Shown here piece by piece: positions 16,990 to 31,600 of a stretch of 64,000 nt of DNA. A program made the translations under genes and the position numbers. Positions within the stretch are counted from its first letter, which is position 1. Each line of letters starts with the position of its first letter. The DNA comes from Strongylocentrotus purpuratus (lineage: Eukaryota > Echinodermata > Echinoidea > Camarodonta > Strongylocentrotidae): NCBI RefSeq assembly GCF_000002235.5, contig NW_022145601.1, positions 7,541,322 through 7,605,321 on the forward strand. The letters are read 5' to 3'. Below the pieces are notes generated by a model. It was not told the DNA's origin, made no database searches, and saw only the letters and a program-made list of their open reading frames with translations.

Positions 16990-19900
16990 AGGATTATGGG
17001 TGAATCTATAGAGGAGAGAGAGAGAGAGAGATATTTTGAGGCTCTCTAAAATGCACATGATTGTAATATATATATATATATATATATATATACTGATCCT
17101 GATGGATTTGCATTCGAAGGATTTTGTGCGTTGTATTTGCCAAGCGGAACAAAACGGCTGTTTGGTAAAACTAACTATAAACATAGGTCAAAATAAGGCA
17201 CCAACAAATTGTAAAGAACGTACAAACAACAAGGAACCTATCAAGCCTTCTACAAAGTTATCTTTTTTCTTCTTTCTTTTTTCACCCTGTCCGATCGTAC
17301 GATGTTTGTGGTTTACGCCCTGTGGTTGTGCACATGCGCTAAAACCCCTATGTCTAGCCAATATGTGGCACAATGATAATAACGTGTCCTCCCTTCCTTA
17401 CACTATACACACAGCCGAGAATCGTTCGTGCTTTTTCAAGATACCATATTTACGTTCATATATTTAATTTGATGCTTATTCTCGCACAGAGGAACGAAGG
17501 GGGCAGTAAGCTTACAAAAATTGCCAAATTCATATATTTTACTGACGAAAGTGTTGAACTTCAATTTTTGCATTATACACGATATATTACACTGTAGGCC
17601 TATAGTCTAGCCTACAATAGTGTAGTAAGAAAATGAAAAACAAACATAGAAAACTATGAACAGTTTCACATCATTATAAATTGGATGTTGCGAGATATAC
17701 TTTTTTAAAAACTATTCGTAGATTTAATATGTTGCTTCTAAAGGTTATTTAGTCCATATGACTTCAAGTCTTGTGTGATGAAAAGCGTTTGAAAAGATTA
17801 TAGTTGCCTTTTTTTCCCCCCGGACACTATCTCCCTGAACCCAATAGATGACATTAAAAAAGAAAAACAAGGCCATACACTCACTCGAGCTGAACCCGAT
17901 ATCATCATACACTTCATAACACACACAGACAGACACACACACACACGGTTGGAAACATCGAAATGCAAGCACAACTCACAACGCTGTATAATCGTGTGTG
18001 CGTGGGTGTGTGTGTGTGTGTGCATTTTTCAAGTAAATAGGCTTCGCATACACATCGTGTAGTATGCATGTGTGTTACAGTGGTGTGTGTGTATTCGGAA
18101 CAAAAAGCTGTGCCATTTCCCCCTTCAGCTTGTATTTATTTGGTTTTATGCTCGCTTTGTTCTTTTGGAATTCATGGCCTCGAACCCCCCTAGGGCCCAC
18201 ATTTAATGGATTTTTCTCCATTATGAGTCGAGTCTTGCAGCCCCCTCTTGCCGCTTTTACACTTTTCATCGCACAAGTAACGCTCCAGATCTAGCAGTGA
18301 CGTCATCGTTATTTGCGGCAGAGGAAATAATATTGCTCGCTCAAATATGACCACGTAATATTCGCCACTGTGTAACTGCGCATAGGGTATCTTCAATAGA
18401 GACCATGCAGTATAGTTAGTGTAAGGGATTTCCTTGGAAAATTTGGGTAAACTATTATGGTATAGCAGGGAGTTGTGAGTTTTCATTGGTAGAGTTACCA
18501 GCCTAGATAATACACACTGCCCAATCTACATGACAATTCTAAAGCAATTTGTATTGCTGGTTTATAAGTTATATCATTAGGTTCATGCTTATATCTTATC
18601 TGTTAATTCTTTCAGATAATTCGATGAACAGACGTCTCTCACGACACGCAGAAAAATACTAAACAATTCAACCAGGAAATTTAGCCTGGAAGTCCTTTTG
18701 TGGGTCATTTTTAGCTTCCGATTATTGGTATTAAAATAAAGAAGAATAACGATATCATCAATAAAATATAACTGCGCATAATGGTAAACCAAGACTTTGC
18801 TTTGAGTTATCTCTGTAGAAATATGACAGGTTTTGTTGACAGTGAGAAAGCAATATGGCGACGAAGAGAATGACAACCAAGATGAACGCTGTAATTTTCC
18901 ACGTACAAAATGCATTGCAGTGTACATATACCAATAGGAACTTCCGCAGTGAACAGACATGCGAGCCGCTATTCACCCGTGTATGTTCTTTGTCGCAGTA
19001 CGTCGACCGTCCCTATGAAATGAGTGCGGCCCCCTCTTTTTCCTTCTTTTTTTGAACTTAAGAAGAGGGTGTTGGCTCTGCTGGGGTTTATACATACTAG
19101 TGAAATGCCACACAATGTATTCCACATTTCCCCTAAACTATGACTTGATTCGACTGTTGCGAAACGACCAAAAAAAAAATCCCTATTCACTTTGAGTTTA
19201 CCAACATTATCGTCCCATTGGGAAGTGGATGCCGTCTCAATGTAGATACATGCAAGCCAATGTAGGCCCCATTTTAGAAAAGCTTTGTAAAATACACATG
19301 CAGGCATGCATGACTAAATTGACTATGAAAGTTGCACGTATTTGCCGTTTGCCAATTTTAAATTTGGAAATTGTGATGATTCGAAATTGTTTGCCATTAC
19401 AATTTACAGTTCAATGTGAATAATGTAGAAGAAATCTGAATAACGGGTATTCTCTAGAGACGACAGAAACGCTAAGAGAAAATAAATGCAAATAGTAAAC
19501 TGTAGATAGATCGAGAGAGAGAGAAACATAGAGATAGGAAGCAAGAGACAGAGATAAATACAGAGCGGGGAATAGTATTCTATTTTGCAAGAACCATTAT
19601 TACAAACAGGTATAAAGGGAGAGTTGGAGAGAGAAACCAAGCTCCAATCTGGATGGTCCTCGCTCAAGCTGACCGGTCGGGAGGATAAATTTAGCCTCAG
19701 CCATCACTTCGCTAAATGTCACGAGTTCAAAATACAGTCTCAAACATCGAACCTTTTTTTAGATCCTTCTATTAAAAACAAGATCAATATATTAGCAAAT
19801 TTAGCATGTATCAATCAAACAGATATATTTAGGATTTAAAGTTGCATTCTGAAATTGTGATAACCAAATTATATATAATGGAGGGAATATGGCCCTTTAT

Positions 19901-22900
19901 TTAGTCACAGAACAATAAATTGATATTTTACTGCTCAGTAAAACGTAAGGGGTATGCATTCACAGACTAGGGGTACCGGATAGTTGTGCGGTAGACATTG
20001 AGCTGTGACGCACGTGGAAGCTGATTGGTTGAGAAACAGAGATCCTCGTTTCCCGCTTCCCTGGCGATATGTTTTGTAGTCTTCTACTCTTCAGACCCAC
20101 GTACATCATGGATACATTAATACGTTATTTCCTTACAAAAGCAAATTCTATGACATAAAAGATTGTACTTACTACTATATGAACAAAATGTAGCTTCATA
20201 ATAACTAAGACATATCAAACAGAATAGCGCAGTTAATGGAAAATATTCGTAAAATTAATTTTCTTCATATTTGAGCATGAAATAATATAAGGTCTTTTCG
20301 AGGTAGACTAATATTTGAACGCTTGCCAAATTACTCAGGCCTCGCTCACTCTCTCAGGGACGCGGAAGGGAAGAATAACAAGTTTAAAGGGGCACACCGC
20401 TATGTGCGAAAGGTTAAATAGTGTGCCACAGCAAGTGCAGTTAAATAATATTTCAACAATGACCCGATTGAAAACTCGCTTTTGTTCCTACATGGACCAG
20501 TTTTTTTCTTTTGAATTTATTGAAGGAAATACCAGTGTGGTATCCGGTTAATGTTGTTTTTTCTACTGGCAGTCGATTGTTTCCAAATCTTTTTCTTTTT
20601 GCTCGCTGTTAAAAATTCAAAATCATAGTCAGCATGTCTTATATTGCGCGTTTCATACATTATTTAACCTTTGGGCGCCCTTATTACTCATACTGGTAAA
20701 TTAGTTCATGTGTAGGCTATTTCTCATTATGTGGTGATATAGAATCCTCTGAAGTGGCCTGTACGTATACATTTGTCACATTTCCCAGGCGGTAGTTTAA
20801 AACATGTATAGCGGGTATAGGCCTGTTATCAGTTTGCCCCTATGTTCGTGTATCATGTCAATTGACCTAGGACTAGGTCAATGCATGTTGGTTGTCATTT
20901 TCCCTTGTGTATCTGGTATATGTTTCATTATAATCATACAAAAAGTCAGTCTCTCTTTATATATGAACAGGAGTTTTTGCTCCTGCTATCTCTCGCTTTC
21001 AACCCATCCAGTTTGTTATCTCGTCCGATCTTATAGACATTTTTGTATAAAGATTCATTTTTCCTACAAAAACGTCACATGCCCATTCTCTGTGACACTA
21101 GCATATCGTCTTAGGCCCGGTGTGATTGGCTGCTCAACATTGAATGCTTATTTTCTTTTTACATAATTATGTGTCATCTCTTGAAAAACATACGGACTCC
21201 ATCAACCCGAATCAAAGACGATCCCTGAATAGCCCGTATACACTGGCGCGCGCAGCACTATTCGTACTGCCATAGAGTCTATGGTACTGCCAAGCATTTG
21301 TTATTGTATGAGGCGCGATGTGTGCTTCTCAATGCAGCATCTTTCATAACAAGCGGTGGAAAAGGTACTCGCTTATCCAGTGGGAACGGCTTTTCTTTCT
21401 ATAGCCTCAACAAGGCAAAGTTTTGCATCTTGTTTGTCTCAACACGAGTTGTTCTCGAGTTCTCTCCAGAAGTTTTAGATGTCGCATTCTTTGCTAGCAG
21501 GGGGCCGTACGCTGGGTCAGTCATGGAATCATCGAGACACACACACCCACACACACACTACATAAAAAAACAACCCATAATTATGACCCCCAACACTAGG
21601 TTACGTTATATCACCCCTGGTAATTAAATGTTCTATGGGATCTTGTGTAGGCATGTTTAAATTTATCTGTGGTTATAAACGTGAATAACCGGTCTTCACA
21701 AATGAAGCATTGATTGAACAAAATTGTATAGTAGGCCAAATCGCAAATTTTGGATTTGTGTTTTTTTTAAAGAAAAAATACGAGTCAAATGACAACGATG
21801 AAACCGTTGACTAGCTACATGAACAGAAAATTCAGTCAACAAAAACCTCTGCTTTACTTTGTGTACGAAAGCAGAGTGCAGAGTAAATGATCGTCTCCAT
21901 ATTTTTATTCATTTCTAGACGACATGCAAGCCTTTGGTTGGATCAGAATTGAACATTACTAGGATCTTTTTGTTGTGCCCTTCCAGTTTCCCAAAATGTC
22001 AGACACCAACCGGCGAAACGAGCCCCCTGCATGCATGCTGTGATAAACATCATGTCACATGATAAGCCATAGCTGATAATAATAATCGAAGCCAAGCCGC
22101 CATAACGGTCCTCGGTTTGCGCACGACTCCCCAAAATGTATGGACTGCCCGCGTATTCTAATTAGTTCTCAAGGACAGACCCTGTTCATAATCTACGATA
22201 ACCATATCAAAACACATGTTTTGATCATGTAAAAGATACTAGGCAGATACGTGTACATGACTTGTGTATAAATTTTGTATCCATTCTCTGGATGGCTTTA
22301 TGTGTACTCGTATTTATTAGAATTAAATGGTCTCCTTTTAATTACTAATGTAATTTATGCTCGATTCTCTCAATTAGGACCCCACCTGCTATACACAATT
22401 AAATCTCTATACTATAGTATTCCATCATGCATACATTAGCTGTTATGTATAGTTGGCAAACTTTTGAGCCAATTGTGAAGGGAATTCTTTCTTCGAAAAG
22501 TATGCATAAAATTAGTAAACAGGTCTTCTGTGAAAATTAATTAAAGATATTCAGATCCTCCAAGGTAGCCTATATATTTCATAGTTGATGACTTGGTGCG
22601 TGTGTAAATTGAAAATAAAAGGTTTGAATCGACAGAATGAACCCTGCCGATGTTATTGCATTCCGTGAGAAAATAAATCATTTTATAACTGGAAATCATA
22701 GTCAACAAATCAACTGTCATTATTGTCGTGTTTGTTTTTCGTCTACTGCATGACTTGTCACCTAAAACGTGCGTAGTATAATTTGTATGATTGATTCTTC
22801 ATGACGTTGCATATATACAAAGGATAGTCTCATCTTTGAAAAGCTTTATAAGATGAAAAAAAGAACAGTCTAGAACAAAATCATGAAGCGGAAATGTCAC

Positions 22901-25900
22901 TGAAACGAGCAAGCCTTGGTTTTTCACTATTTATCAAATTTTCAAAAACAACATGGAAAACATAGAAAGGGAGAACTAGTATGAGTGTGTGAGTAAACGG
23001 CCATGGCTCTAAAATAAAAACAGAAAAAGGCAAACAAAAAACAAATACAATGAAAAAGACAATCCGGAAACAAAAAACAAAACAATTCCAAACAAAACAA
23101 GAAAAATCAAAGAGGTTCTGACGAACAACAATTATCAAACTATTATCTCTTTCTTACGCCACATAAAATGAAATGTCCGAGGCATTGAGGAGGATATTTT
23201 TATGAATATGAAAATAAGATGTAAAAATCATATACCTGAACTCAATATGAAAATGATTTTTTTGTTGTTGCCAGGATTCATACAGGCACTATAATAATGT
23301 ATTCTCTTTGTCCAAATTCGGAATAAATGTCTGCACTTCCCTAAACTGACACTAAATGCACAACTAAAACGGAGCCATTAAATGTCCACATTATTCCACA
23401 CTTTTGAAGGAAAAAAATTGAACTTCGAATTGAATTTACAAAGCTTTTTCGGGTGTGTTTTTGTAGAACACTCTGTGTGAATAACAGCCCGGTTTACTAA
23501 CATATTCAAATTTTATGCATGCTTTATAAACAGAGAATGTTCTTGACAACCTGAAAGCTTGCCCGAAGCTTGTCAGACATAGCAACATGTGATGTCTGCA
23601 GAATGAATTCCAAGTAATGTATATTTCATTCATGAATAACAGGTTAAATGGAATTAGCTAGTCACTAGGTAGTGTAGGTTGCCAGAAAAGAAACATCCAT
23701 ACACTTGAATATTTCAGTGTGTGTGTATATTTATTGAATAATTTGTTTTAACTGTAGCGTGTAAAACGAAGTTACTCCTGTTTGTTCTATACAACTTACA
23801 AGCCCCGTTTTGTAGTGCAGTGATACAGAATACACATTTACAATTAAACGTAGGCCTATAGACCGACAGAGAGACTTTAAGTTCAAGCCCTTGCGTGAGA
23901 CGTACAATCTGTGTAAGATATAATGATAAAGAACACATGTTTTTGACTCATAAGTTATTAATAACATTCGACGTGGCAAGTGTAGATTAGCGTACGATTC
24001 AGACCTTTAGTCCATTTTTTCTTCAAATTTAACGTGAAAAAATGAAATACATCATGCATGTACAAACACATAACCGAAACGTCCCCAACATAATAGAAAC
24101 TTACAATGATTATTCATGATTATTAATATTAATTATAACATATCATTAATAGTTAATGATAATAATATATTATTATATAATTTTGTGTTATAATCATACA
24201 ACTACTTTTTAAGCATTGTTTTGTTTCTGTAAGGGAAATTGCAAACAAGTCACATAATGAATGTGGGCATAACAAAACGTCATTGACAGTACAATTTTTT
24301 TTTCCACACATAAATCAAATGGGATGATTTTCAACGTGGCAAGTTGAAAGCAATGACCATTATTATAAATAATCTGGAATTACTGCGTCATGATTTAGAA
24401 ACAAACAAACCACAAACCCCCAAAACAGTGTGACGTTATAACATTTGAATCGGTCTCAAAATAAAATAGTGCCAATGCTATCTGTCCTTTGCGAACCAGG
24501 ATTTGGTCAAAGTAACCATTAATATTGGTTAATAAATTGGTTTATTTAGTCAAGCACATGTATAACTATTCTATAAAAACTAATCAAAATACAATCAAGG
24601 TGATGAATTTTGTTGTTGATCTTTCCCGAATACTGTTGTTAACGAGACCAAAAAAGAAGAAGAAAAAAAAAAAGGAATACAAATTTGTTGATGATGATGA
24701 GTAGGCTACCCACATTTTGAGTACACGAATGCCGACATACATGTACAAGCATTACAAATGTAGATAACTGAAGTTTCTTGATGCAAGAAAATGTACACTA
24801 ACATTTTTGCTATTCCTACTCGAATAGCCATGCATGATTGAGGGGGAGCCAAGTCATCGACATTGTTTTATTTTATTTTATAAAGTCCTTCAAAAGATGG
24901 GTTCATTCAATACCTTAACAATACACCCCCACCCCGGTCCCGGGTTTTACCCCAGATCGATACGTCGACGGCAATGAAGGGGGTCGCTTGCCCAAATGCC
25001 CATTGTTGTACCCCACTACCAATATCCCGTATGTGCTGTCGCCATGACAGCCGAAGTAGATAATCACCATGTAGGCCTACGATGTATGAGCATACAAATC
25101 CCAGGCACTCGATCGTGAAGGGAGAGAGAGAGAGAGAGAGAGAAAGAGCGAGAGAGAGACAAAAGACGTGGCCAATAACAAGGGTGGGGAAAAATACAAA
25201 ATCGATAAATCTTAAGTGTTAATTGGGCTTTGCCACGTAAGCGGAATTTCGTAGCCCGTTGTACAGCAAACCGCGCAGCGAGCAGGACAGATGCACAGTC
25301 GTCTGCAATGTACCCGTGAATTACATTAGCCAGACCTGCTTGATTAGACTTTTCCGAATTTGTTTGAGATTGATGATAGATGATCATTAAAAAACTAAAA
25401 ACAAACAAATCAACGAAAAACAAATACATCCCAAGTCACAAAAAAAAGATATACGAGCTATTACATTCACAACTTATCACAGACCATAATTATACATGAA
25501 CATTTACTTTTGGGGGGCATCCTAAATATATTTTTTCTTCTTCATTATCTTGACATGTTTACAAAGGGAATAATTAAATGTTTAACTAAAGTTATTTAAA
25601 AAAAAAAGGGAATGTGATGTAATCAGTATGAAATAAAGAGAGAGAGAGATAATCAACGTGAAGCTAAATTACCCCCATACCTAGTAAAAAAAAGGGGGGC
25701 ACTTCATATCCATTTTATGTGAAATCAAGTAATCAACCAACTATGCACGATCACGAATGTGAATCATGGAGGTAAATTGAGCTCAATATGAAAGGATTAG
25801 TAAAGAAACGTATGGACTGTGGAGTATCAATTTTATTAAAGTTAGATAAGTTAGATATGATAAAGCTGAAGCCGGGAGCTGAAGTATTCGAAGAGACAAA

Positions 25901-26790
25901 TTTATGATCACGCGGACTGTGCACTCTCGGAAAAAACAGAAAAGAAAAACAAGCTTCATACATTTACACTCTCGCCCACAAAAATTAACCACGCATGCAC
26001 ATGCCCGTGTCCTACAATAATGAACAAAGAACTAGGCTTCTAGTTCTACAAAAACACGATACGAAAGCTAGCCCTAACAAGTTACCTTATTTGCCACATG
26101 ATAACCTCTAACATATACAGTCTTTTGATAATAATACAATCAAATGGATTCAAGTAACAGGCGATTGGTAATTTTTGACACAAAATGAGAAATACATAAT
26201 GTGTTTCAGAGGAGTAGATCCATGCGTGAAAAATGCATTAGTCGCCATTTTGTTTTTACAAATTACCAATTTCTGCTCGACGTTTTCGTCGAGCAAATAT
26301 TGACATTTAAAATCATTTACTTCGCAAAACATATATGTTAATGTGAAATTAGTAAGGGCATTCATTTCAGGGTATATATTGAGTATATAATTCCAGTATT
26401 CCGTGAGAATGTCGTTCGAAAAGGGCGATAAGACAGCCCCACCCGATTGTTTTTCCTCTGGCGCATACTGTATAATGTACTCGGCCTTTGTCTCGGCTTT
26501 GTCTGAAGAGTTCCATTTCAACGGCGAAATGAAAAGATTTTACACATAAAATCACAACTTAATCCGAATTAAGTTATCCCAGAGTACGTTCCAAGTATAT
26601 TCCAGGATAAAACCGCGTTAATATCCTTCAAGAAACATAAATTTAAGTGAATTTTCTATGCAAAACTCTGCAGTTATGTTGCATGAAGAGCGCAGAGAGG
26701 AAAATTTCCACTAAGCAATGTAAATACATAACGCTTAGCGCCACTGCACAATGTACGACTGAAATGTGTGTGTGTTTTTGTGTATTGAGA
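16990..26790. other. intergenic, no gene recognised
   Basis: Repeats: GA run (17013-17031), AT run (17068-17092), AC and GT runs (17920-18025), GA run (25119-25145). Isolated motifs: CRE TGACGTCA at 18298-18305; around 19995-20060 an inverted CCAAT (CTGATTGGTTGAG), a GCACGTGG and an E2F-like TTTCCCGC within a CpG-richer patch. The open frames of 60-120 codons show no domain motifs. AT-rich palindromic sequence lies at 24110-24185. Confidence 0.5.
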
Positions 26791-26799
26791 GTATAGTGT

Positions 26800-27101
26800 G
26801 TATGTTGAATGCACGGGGCGATTCAAAAATGACGTCACCCACAAACCACGACACGGCTTTTTGGGCCTCACAAGTTCCCGAGCGAACCGCCAGCCAGCTT
26901 AGCGCCAGAACGCTGGGGCAAAGTTTTGCTTGAATTTCACTACACGTTAACGGTACGGTGTGTACGAGCTGCGGTTATCAACAATCTCCAACGCTTGCTT
27001 CTTACTACGCTGGAAATATAATGTGGATTTCACGCCCGAAAATAACGTTGATTTCGAGATATTTACTAGGATTTTAACCGGGACTATGACCCATGGCAAG
27101 C
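26800..27101 (+). promoter_or_regulatory. Spen promoter and 5' UTR region
   Basis: A CpG-richer patch directly upstream of the Spen start codon. It holds a full CRE, TGACGTCA (26830-26837), and several GC-rich words (CGAGCGAACCGCC, AGCGCCAGAACGC), but no TATA box in the expected place. The transcription start is not determinable. Two short upstream ORFs lie at the 3' end of the leader. Confidence 0.55.
27021..27077 (+). promoter_or_regulatory. upstream ORF 1 in the Spen leader
   Basis: ATG at 27021, 18 codons, stop at 27075-27077, ending 24 nt before the main start. It is in the leader only if transcription begins upstream of it. Confidence 0.4.
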
Positions 27102-27148
27102 ATGGTGCGCGAAACCAGGCATCTTTGGGTTGGAAATTTACCGGATAA
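27086..27148 (+). promoter_or_regulatory. overlapping upstream ORF 2
   Basis: ATG at 27086 opens a 20-codon frame that overlaps the Spen start in another frame and stops at 27146-27148. Ribosomes starting here could not reinitiate at 27102 without scanning back, so it could lower Spen translation. Confidence 0.4.
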
Positions 27149-27184
27149 TATTCGAGAAGACAAAGTTATAGAGCAATTCAAACG
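27102..27184 (+). CDS. spen: Spen/SHARP (split ends) coding exon 1
   Basis: Spen proteins (SPEN/SHARP/MINT) are very large nuclear corepressors with N-terminal RRMs and a C-terminal SPOC domain. They act in Notch/RBPJ repression and, in mammals, X inactivation. This exon starts MVRETRHLWVGNLPDNI, nearly the same as the N terminus of vertebrate SPEN, and carries RNP2 (LWVGNL, residues 8-13) of RRM1. It ends after two bases of Arg28, before the donor CG|GTGAGT. Start choice: the ATG at 27102 has A at -3 and G at +4 and matches the family start. An in-frame ATG nine bases upstream (27093) would add Met-Ala-Ser. The next exon is 26.2 kb downstream with matching phase. Confidence 0.95.
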
Positions 27185-28469
27185 GTGAGTAGAGCTCGAA
27201 ATCGAGCCATGGTCGTGCTATATATCGTGTGTACATACTAACCGCACACAAACTGTGCGCGAAACCCTCACTACTATCAAAACTTTGCGTTACAAATTGA
27301 TAAATTTAAGCTATTTGCCCTTGTCTGATTTATTATTAATGTTCATTTAATCGTAGAAATAATGTTTAAGATTATAGATCATTATAGCATATATGTGTTT
27401 CTTACTTGCAAATTATTGTTATTCCCCGACTAGTATGTTCGTTTTTCAAACGTTAACGGCTGTTTTCAAAAATTCTGCACGAGGTAATGTTTTGGAGCAA
27501 TCGCCTACGCTAGCTAGGCATAGGATTCGTGCACAATAAGCTCATCGCTATGGCCTGTATGCGACGCGTTGTTAATTCTGCAAAAAGAAAGACTGGAAGA
27601 TCGAAAAAAGCTTGAAATAAAGTTGAATGTGTGGAATTGCTACCAGCCAAGTATTCCTTTTACTATATATCACCACATATTTTGAACATTCGTGTTTATC
27701 ATGATTTACCTTTCAGTTTACTATTTTTCCTTCTGTTCACCATGTTTTGGCAAATTATTTCAGATGCATTTTGTTGAGTGTGATTGAAATGGACTTCAGT
27801 CTGGTGAAAATAAGTCATCAGTAGATAGGTAAAATTTAATTCTATGATTTGTGATACTCCAATACAGGTAAAGACAGTAAAAAAAAAATTCAAGAAAATT
27901 TGCAATCATTAGATAGGGTAGACTCTCGATTTGAAATTTGTTTTCTGCCCTTTACGAGGCAGAGGCAGAGGCAGAGGAGAAAAATGGGTTTCTAATTAGG
28001 CTATATCCGTTCTTTAAATAGAAATATTGAATTGTTTACAGTTTGAAACATAGTATTAACTATTAGCTAGTGTTTTTCCACAAAATAATTGGGGAATAGA
28101 ATAGAGCCCTTCTAGATGAGAGGGTGAACATGGTAAATTTTATTTCCAGTAGGTATTCAGGTTCCATAAACCCCTAAAGTCTAAGAATTGTATTTTTCAA
28201 AAAGCCGTTAGTAGTGATCAATCCAGCAGATTGCAGTATCCAGTATTATCTGTTAAAAAGTACAGTATGTGTGTTTTTTGTTTGTGTCCAAAATCCTGGT
28301 CGATATCTTAACTAGGGGGAGGGGCAGTAAAAAAAGTAAGAAACTAAGAAATTTCAAAAGACACACTAGATAGAACTAGTTTTATAACCATATTCTGCGC
28401 ACACTACCAATTTGTATGTCAGAAAGGTTCTAAAATTTACATACATTTACATGTACAGTACAAGCGCTA

Positions 28470-28600
28470 GTGCCCTTTGGTAAGGCATTAATCCGCATTA
28501 CCAGGTCTCTCGGAGAGGACCTAAAGCCGTTGGCGGTGTGGTTGCTTACTTACTTGCATTTATGCTTTCTTAGCAGTCAGGTAAAATGACCACCACCATT
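28470..28600 (+). mobile_element. SINE-like 3' fragment
   Basis: Contains GCCCTTTGGTAAGGCATTAA, CTCTCGGAGAGGACCTAAAG and TTCTTAGCAGTCAGGTAAAA, the style of the body of tRNA-derived SINEs in marine invertebrates. No tRNA-like head is visible. It belongs to a different family from 11311-11655. Confidence 0.55.
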
Positions 28601-31600
28601 AATGTAAATTTATATATGTAATTGCATGTACATTGAAGAAAAAAAAACACACAAAAAAAACCCCAATGAATCAAATTCTTTTAGTGTCAAATTAAGAAAA
28701 ACATACTGTATAACATGTCAGAATTATTTAATTCATTTATATAAAACACATCAGTTAAACCTGTATTCGCATGCATGTACAGTATATTGGTGCTACAAGT
28801 ACATGTTTATACCAGCATATCAGTAGTACATGTACCTGTGAAAAAATTGAAATAAAAAGGAGTACCGGTAGTTTTTTTTGGTGAGCAAAAATTTGGTTTG
28901 GGAAGGCTCAAAGAGTCGAAAAAAGAAGGGTAAGAAGAAAATGCATGAGATTGCGTAATATGTGGTGCGATGAAAATTCTGTCGACACTAGAAAATTATT
29001 TTGTATCTTCGCTCAAAGCCCTTCTGTGAACAATAGATGTACACAAACTGTACAGTACAATGTATGTACATGCACACATCATACCCGCCAAATACACTCC
29101 CATCTAAATGTTTCAAGCAAAACTAATGTTAGATGAAACAATGAAATGATCATTTAACATTTTTATGTTTATTCATGCATGTACAATGTGACATCATTTT
29201 TAAGGCAATAATGATCATAATTCATGTAAAATCCCTGTTAATTGCAATGCAATCTGGATAGTCATGGATTAAAAAAAAAAGTCCATAAATATGTGCTGAA
29301 ATCGAAGAGGACCAGCATCATCTTAAATCCTCCTAAACGATTATCATTGAAAAAAAAGACACTTCTGAAGACAAAGCAGGAAAATATTTTTTTGGCAAAG
29401 TAAAATCCAGTATATGTTTGCTCTTTTATAAGCCAGTATCTGAAAGCTATAAAACTGACGAACATATAACTCTGTTTCAGGTACATCATCTTTCAGTATT
29501 TCTGAACTTCCTTGTATACATGTTCATTCTATAATCTGAGAAGCAAATGCACCATCGATTGAATTTGAAAAAAAGTGAAAATTGTCTTTTTTTAGATGTA
29601 GCCTGGTGAGTACTAGTAGTAGGCCTACAGTACAGAACCATTATATTTTTCTGGTGAAATTTGGTTTGTTTTTGGCCGAAGGTAGGCTAAAACGAGACAA
29701 CTGAATTATAAAAAGTGATGTGGTTTGTGAATTTGCTATATACTGTACATGTACAGTACATGATGAAGGACTGTTTTAATATAATTGGTTGAACAGCAAA
29801 GTAAGAGTAAAATCAGCTTGCGAATCACTCATGACGATGCCCCTTCCTCTCTTCTATCCCCAAAATGGCAAAAATCCATTCTAAAAGTATGTGTTTGCTT
29901 GTAAGAAGCTATTTTGTTTGTAATTCCTCCCAAGTCCTTTTGTATATGAAGGGATTTTCTTTGATTAGGGCCCAATATTTCTTTGCCTCAAATTCAAATT
30001 ATGTATTTCAAAGGGGTTTCAAACAAAAATTGATCCATTGAAATTGCAATAAGGCCTTTGTACAGTGTTGTGTGGTGTATGCAACGGACATGCAAAATTT
30101 GAAACTGCATGCATGCTGTGTGCATAATGTGTGGAGCGATCCCCATTCACTCTATACATGTTTTGTGCTAGTACGAATTCGCTGCATAAAATACAGTGCC
30201 AACTCCTCATACACACAATACTACGACTACGTCTACACACACACACACAAGGCACAGACCTTACAACACAAAATGACACACAAACCCTTTCACACACAAA
30301 ATGCATAGCTGTACAAAATCAATGGTTGTTTTGTGTGCTACTGCTAGCCTAGAGTTTCAATGCAAAAGCAAGTAAACAACTTTGGTCTATGTAGAATACA
30401 GTAAGAGAAAAAGCTGGATGGTTAGATTTTGAAGATAAATCAATTGACCATTGACCAAACTTTATTGTTTCTTTTTTCTTTCTAGTTTTAGGATAGTGGT
30501 GGTTTCTGCCTGGCTGTGTATTGATTTTAGAAGTTGAATATTAACCAGGTTCTACCAATAGTACGTGGATTCAATGGGGAAACGGCAATGGGTTTAATCA
30601 ATTACCAAAGTTGGCCTTGTTTTCTTCCCATTTAATGATCATATTCTTGAGAATTTTGAGGTTGTCTATTGATTCGTGGGTTGCAGTCAAGGTTGTATAT
30701 GAATCTATATTCACTGGCATGATTGTGTGTGGGGAAACCAAAAAAAAGTATGAAAGCTGAAGCAGCAGTAGAAAAAAGAAGGGGAAGAAAATGTAGAGAG
30801 ATAGAGAAAGAAAAAACATGGTAGAAAATACTAGAAACTAACCCTGTAAGTTTGGGCTTTGATCTGATATAAAACATGTACAGTGTAACATAAAAGTTCC
30901 TAAAATGGAATCATTTTGTTGGACTATGAATTGCTACTGTAGACAAGATTCTAAATCATGTGCATTTATGTATGACGAAGCAATAGGTTTGGAACTTGTA
31001 CATGCTAGCCCAGTCTTCCAATCTTTTCTCTTTTCATCCCCTCTTTCTTTTCTCTCTATCTTTCTATTTTGTTTTCGCCCCAGGGGCTAGCAGATCTCAT
31101 CTTTATGTATGATCGCTCTGGGAAGAAAAAAATGTGCATCTTCTTCTTCCTGTTCCGATGGTACTTGAGATAAAGTGGAGTAGATCGCAGGCGCGATATA
31201 AGCGAAGAGTGGAGTGTTAAAGGGGTCCTTTAAAGTAAAACATAGATTGAAGGGGAGAGGGGGTGGCATGCAGATTCAATTTTGGGGAGCTATTCGTTGC
31301 CGGAGGGTAACCTAATTTCAGATAGACTAGTTAGTAGATTTGTATAATAATAGAAGTAAATTTGTCGTTCTATGATTGTTTTGAAGCTGGCTCAGTAGTA
31401 CTAAACATATGATTGTAGTTGTAATGATATTTAACAAACATTGCAGCCCCTTTATTCTAAAAGCATATAAAGTAGTATTTTTTAATTTTTTGAATAGATA
31501 ATTATTTAATTTTGTGCTGGATATGGATGGGGCTGTAGCAAAATTCTATTCTTGAAGCAGTCCTGAAAATGATTGAACTTTGCTGAGCAGAGAGAGAACT

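Noticed and set aside
26150-26521. 123-codon minus-strand frame ahead of the Spen promoter, considered as a divergent gene
   Set aside because: AT-rich text without recognisable motifs, no good splice or start context, and the rest of the region shows no companion exons. Chance is more likely.
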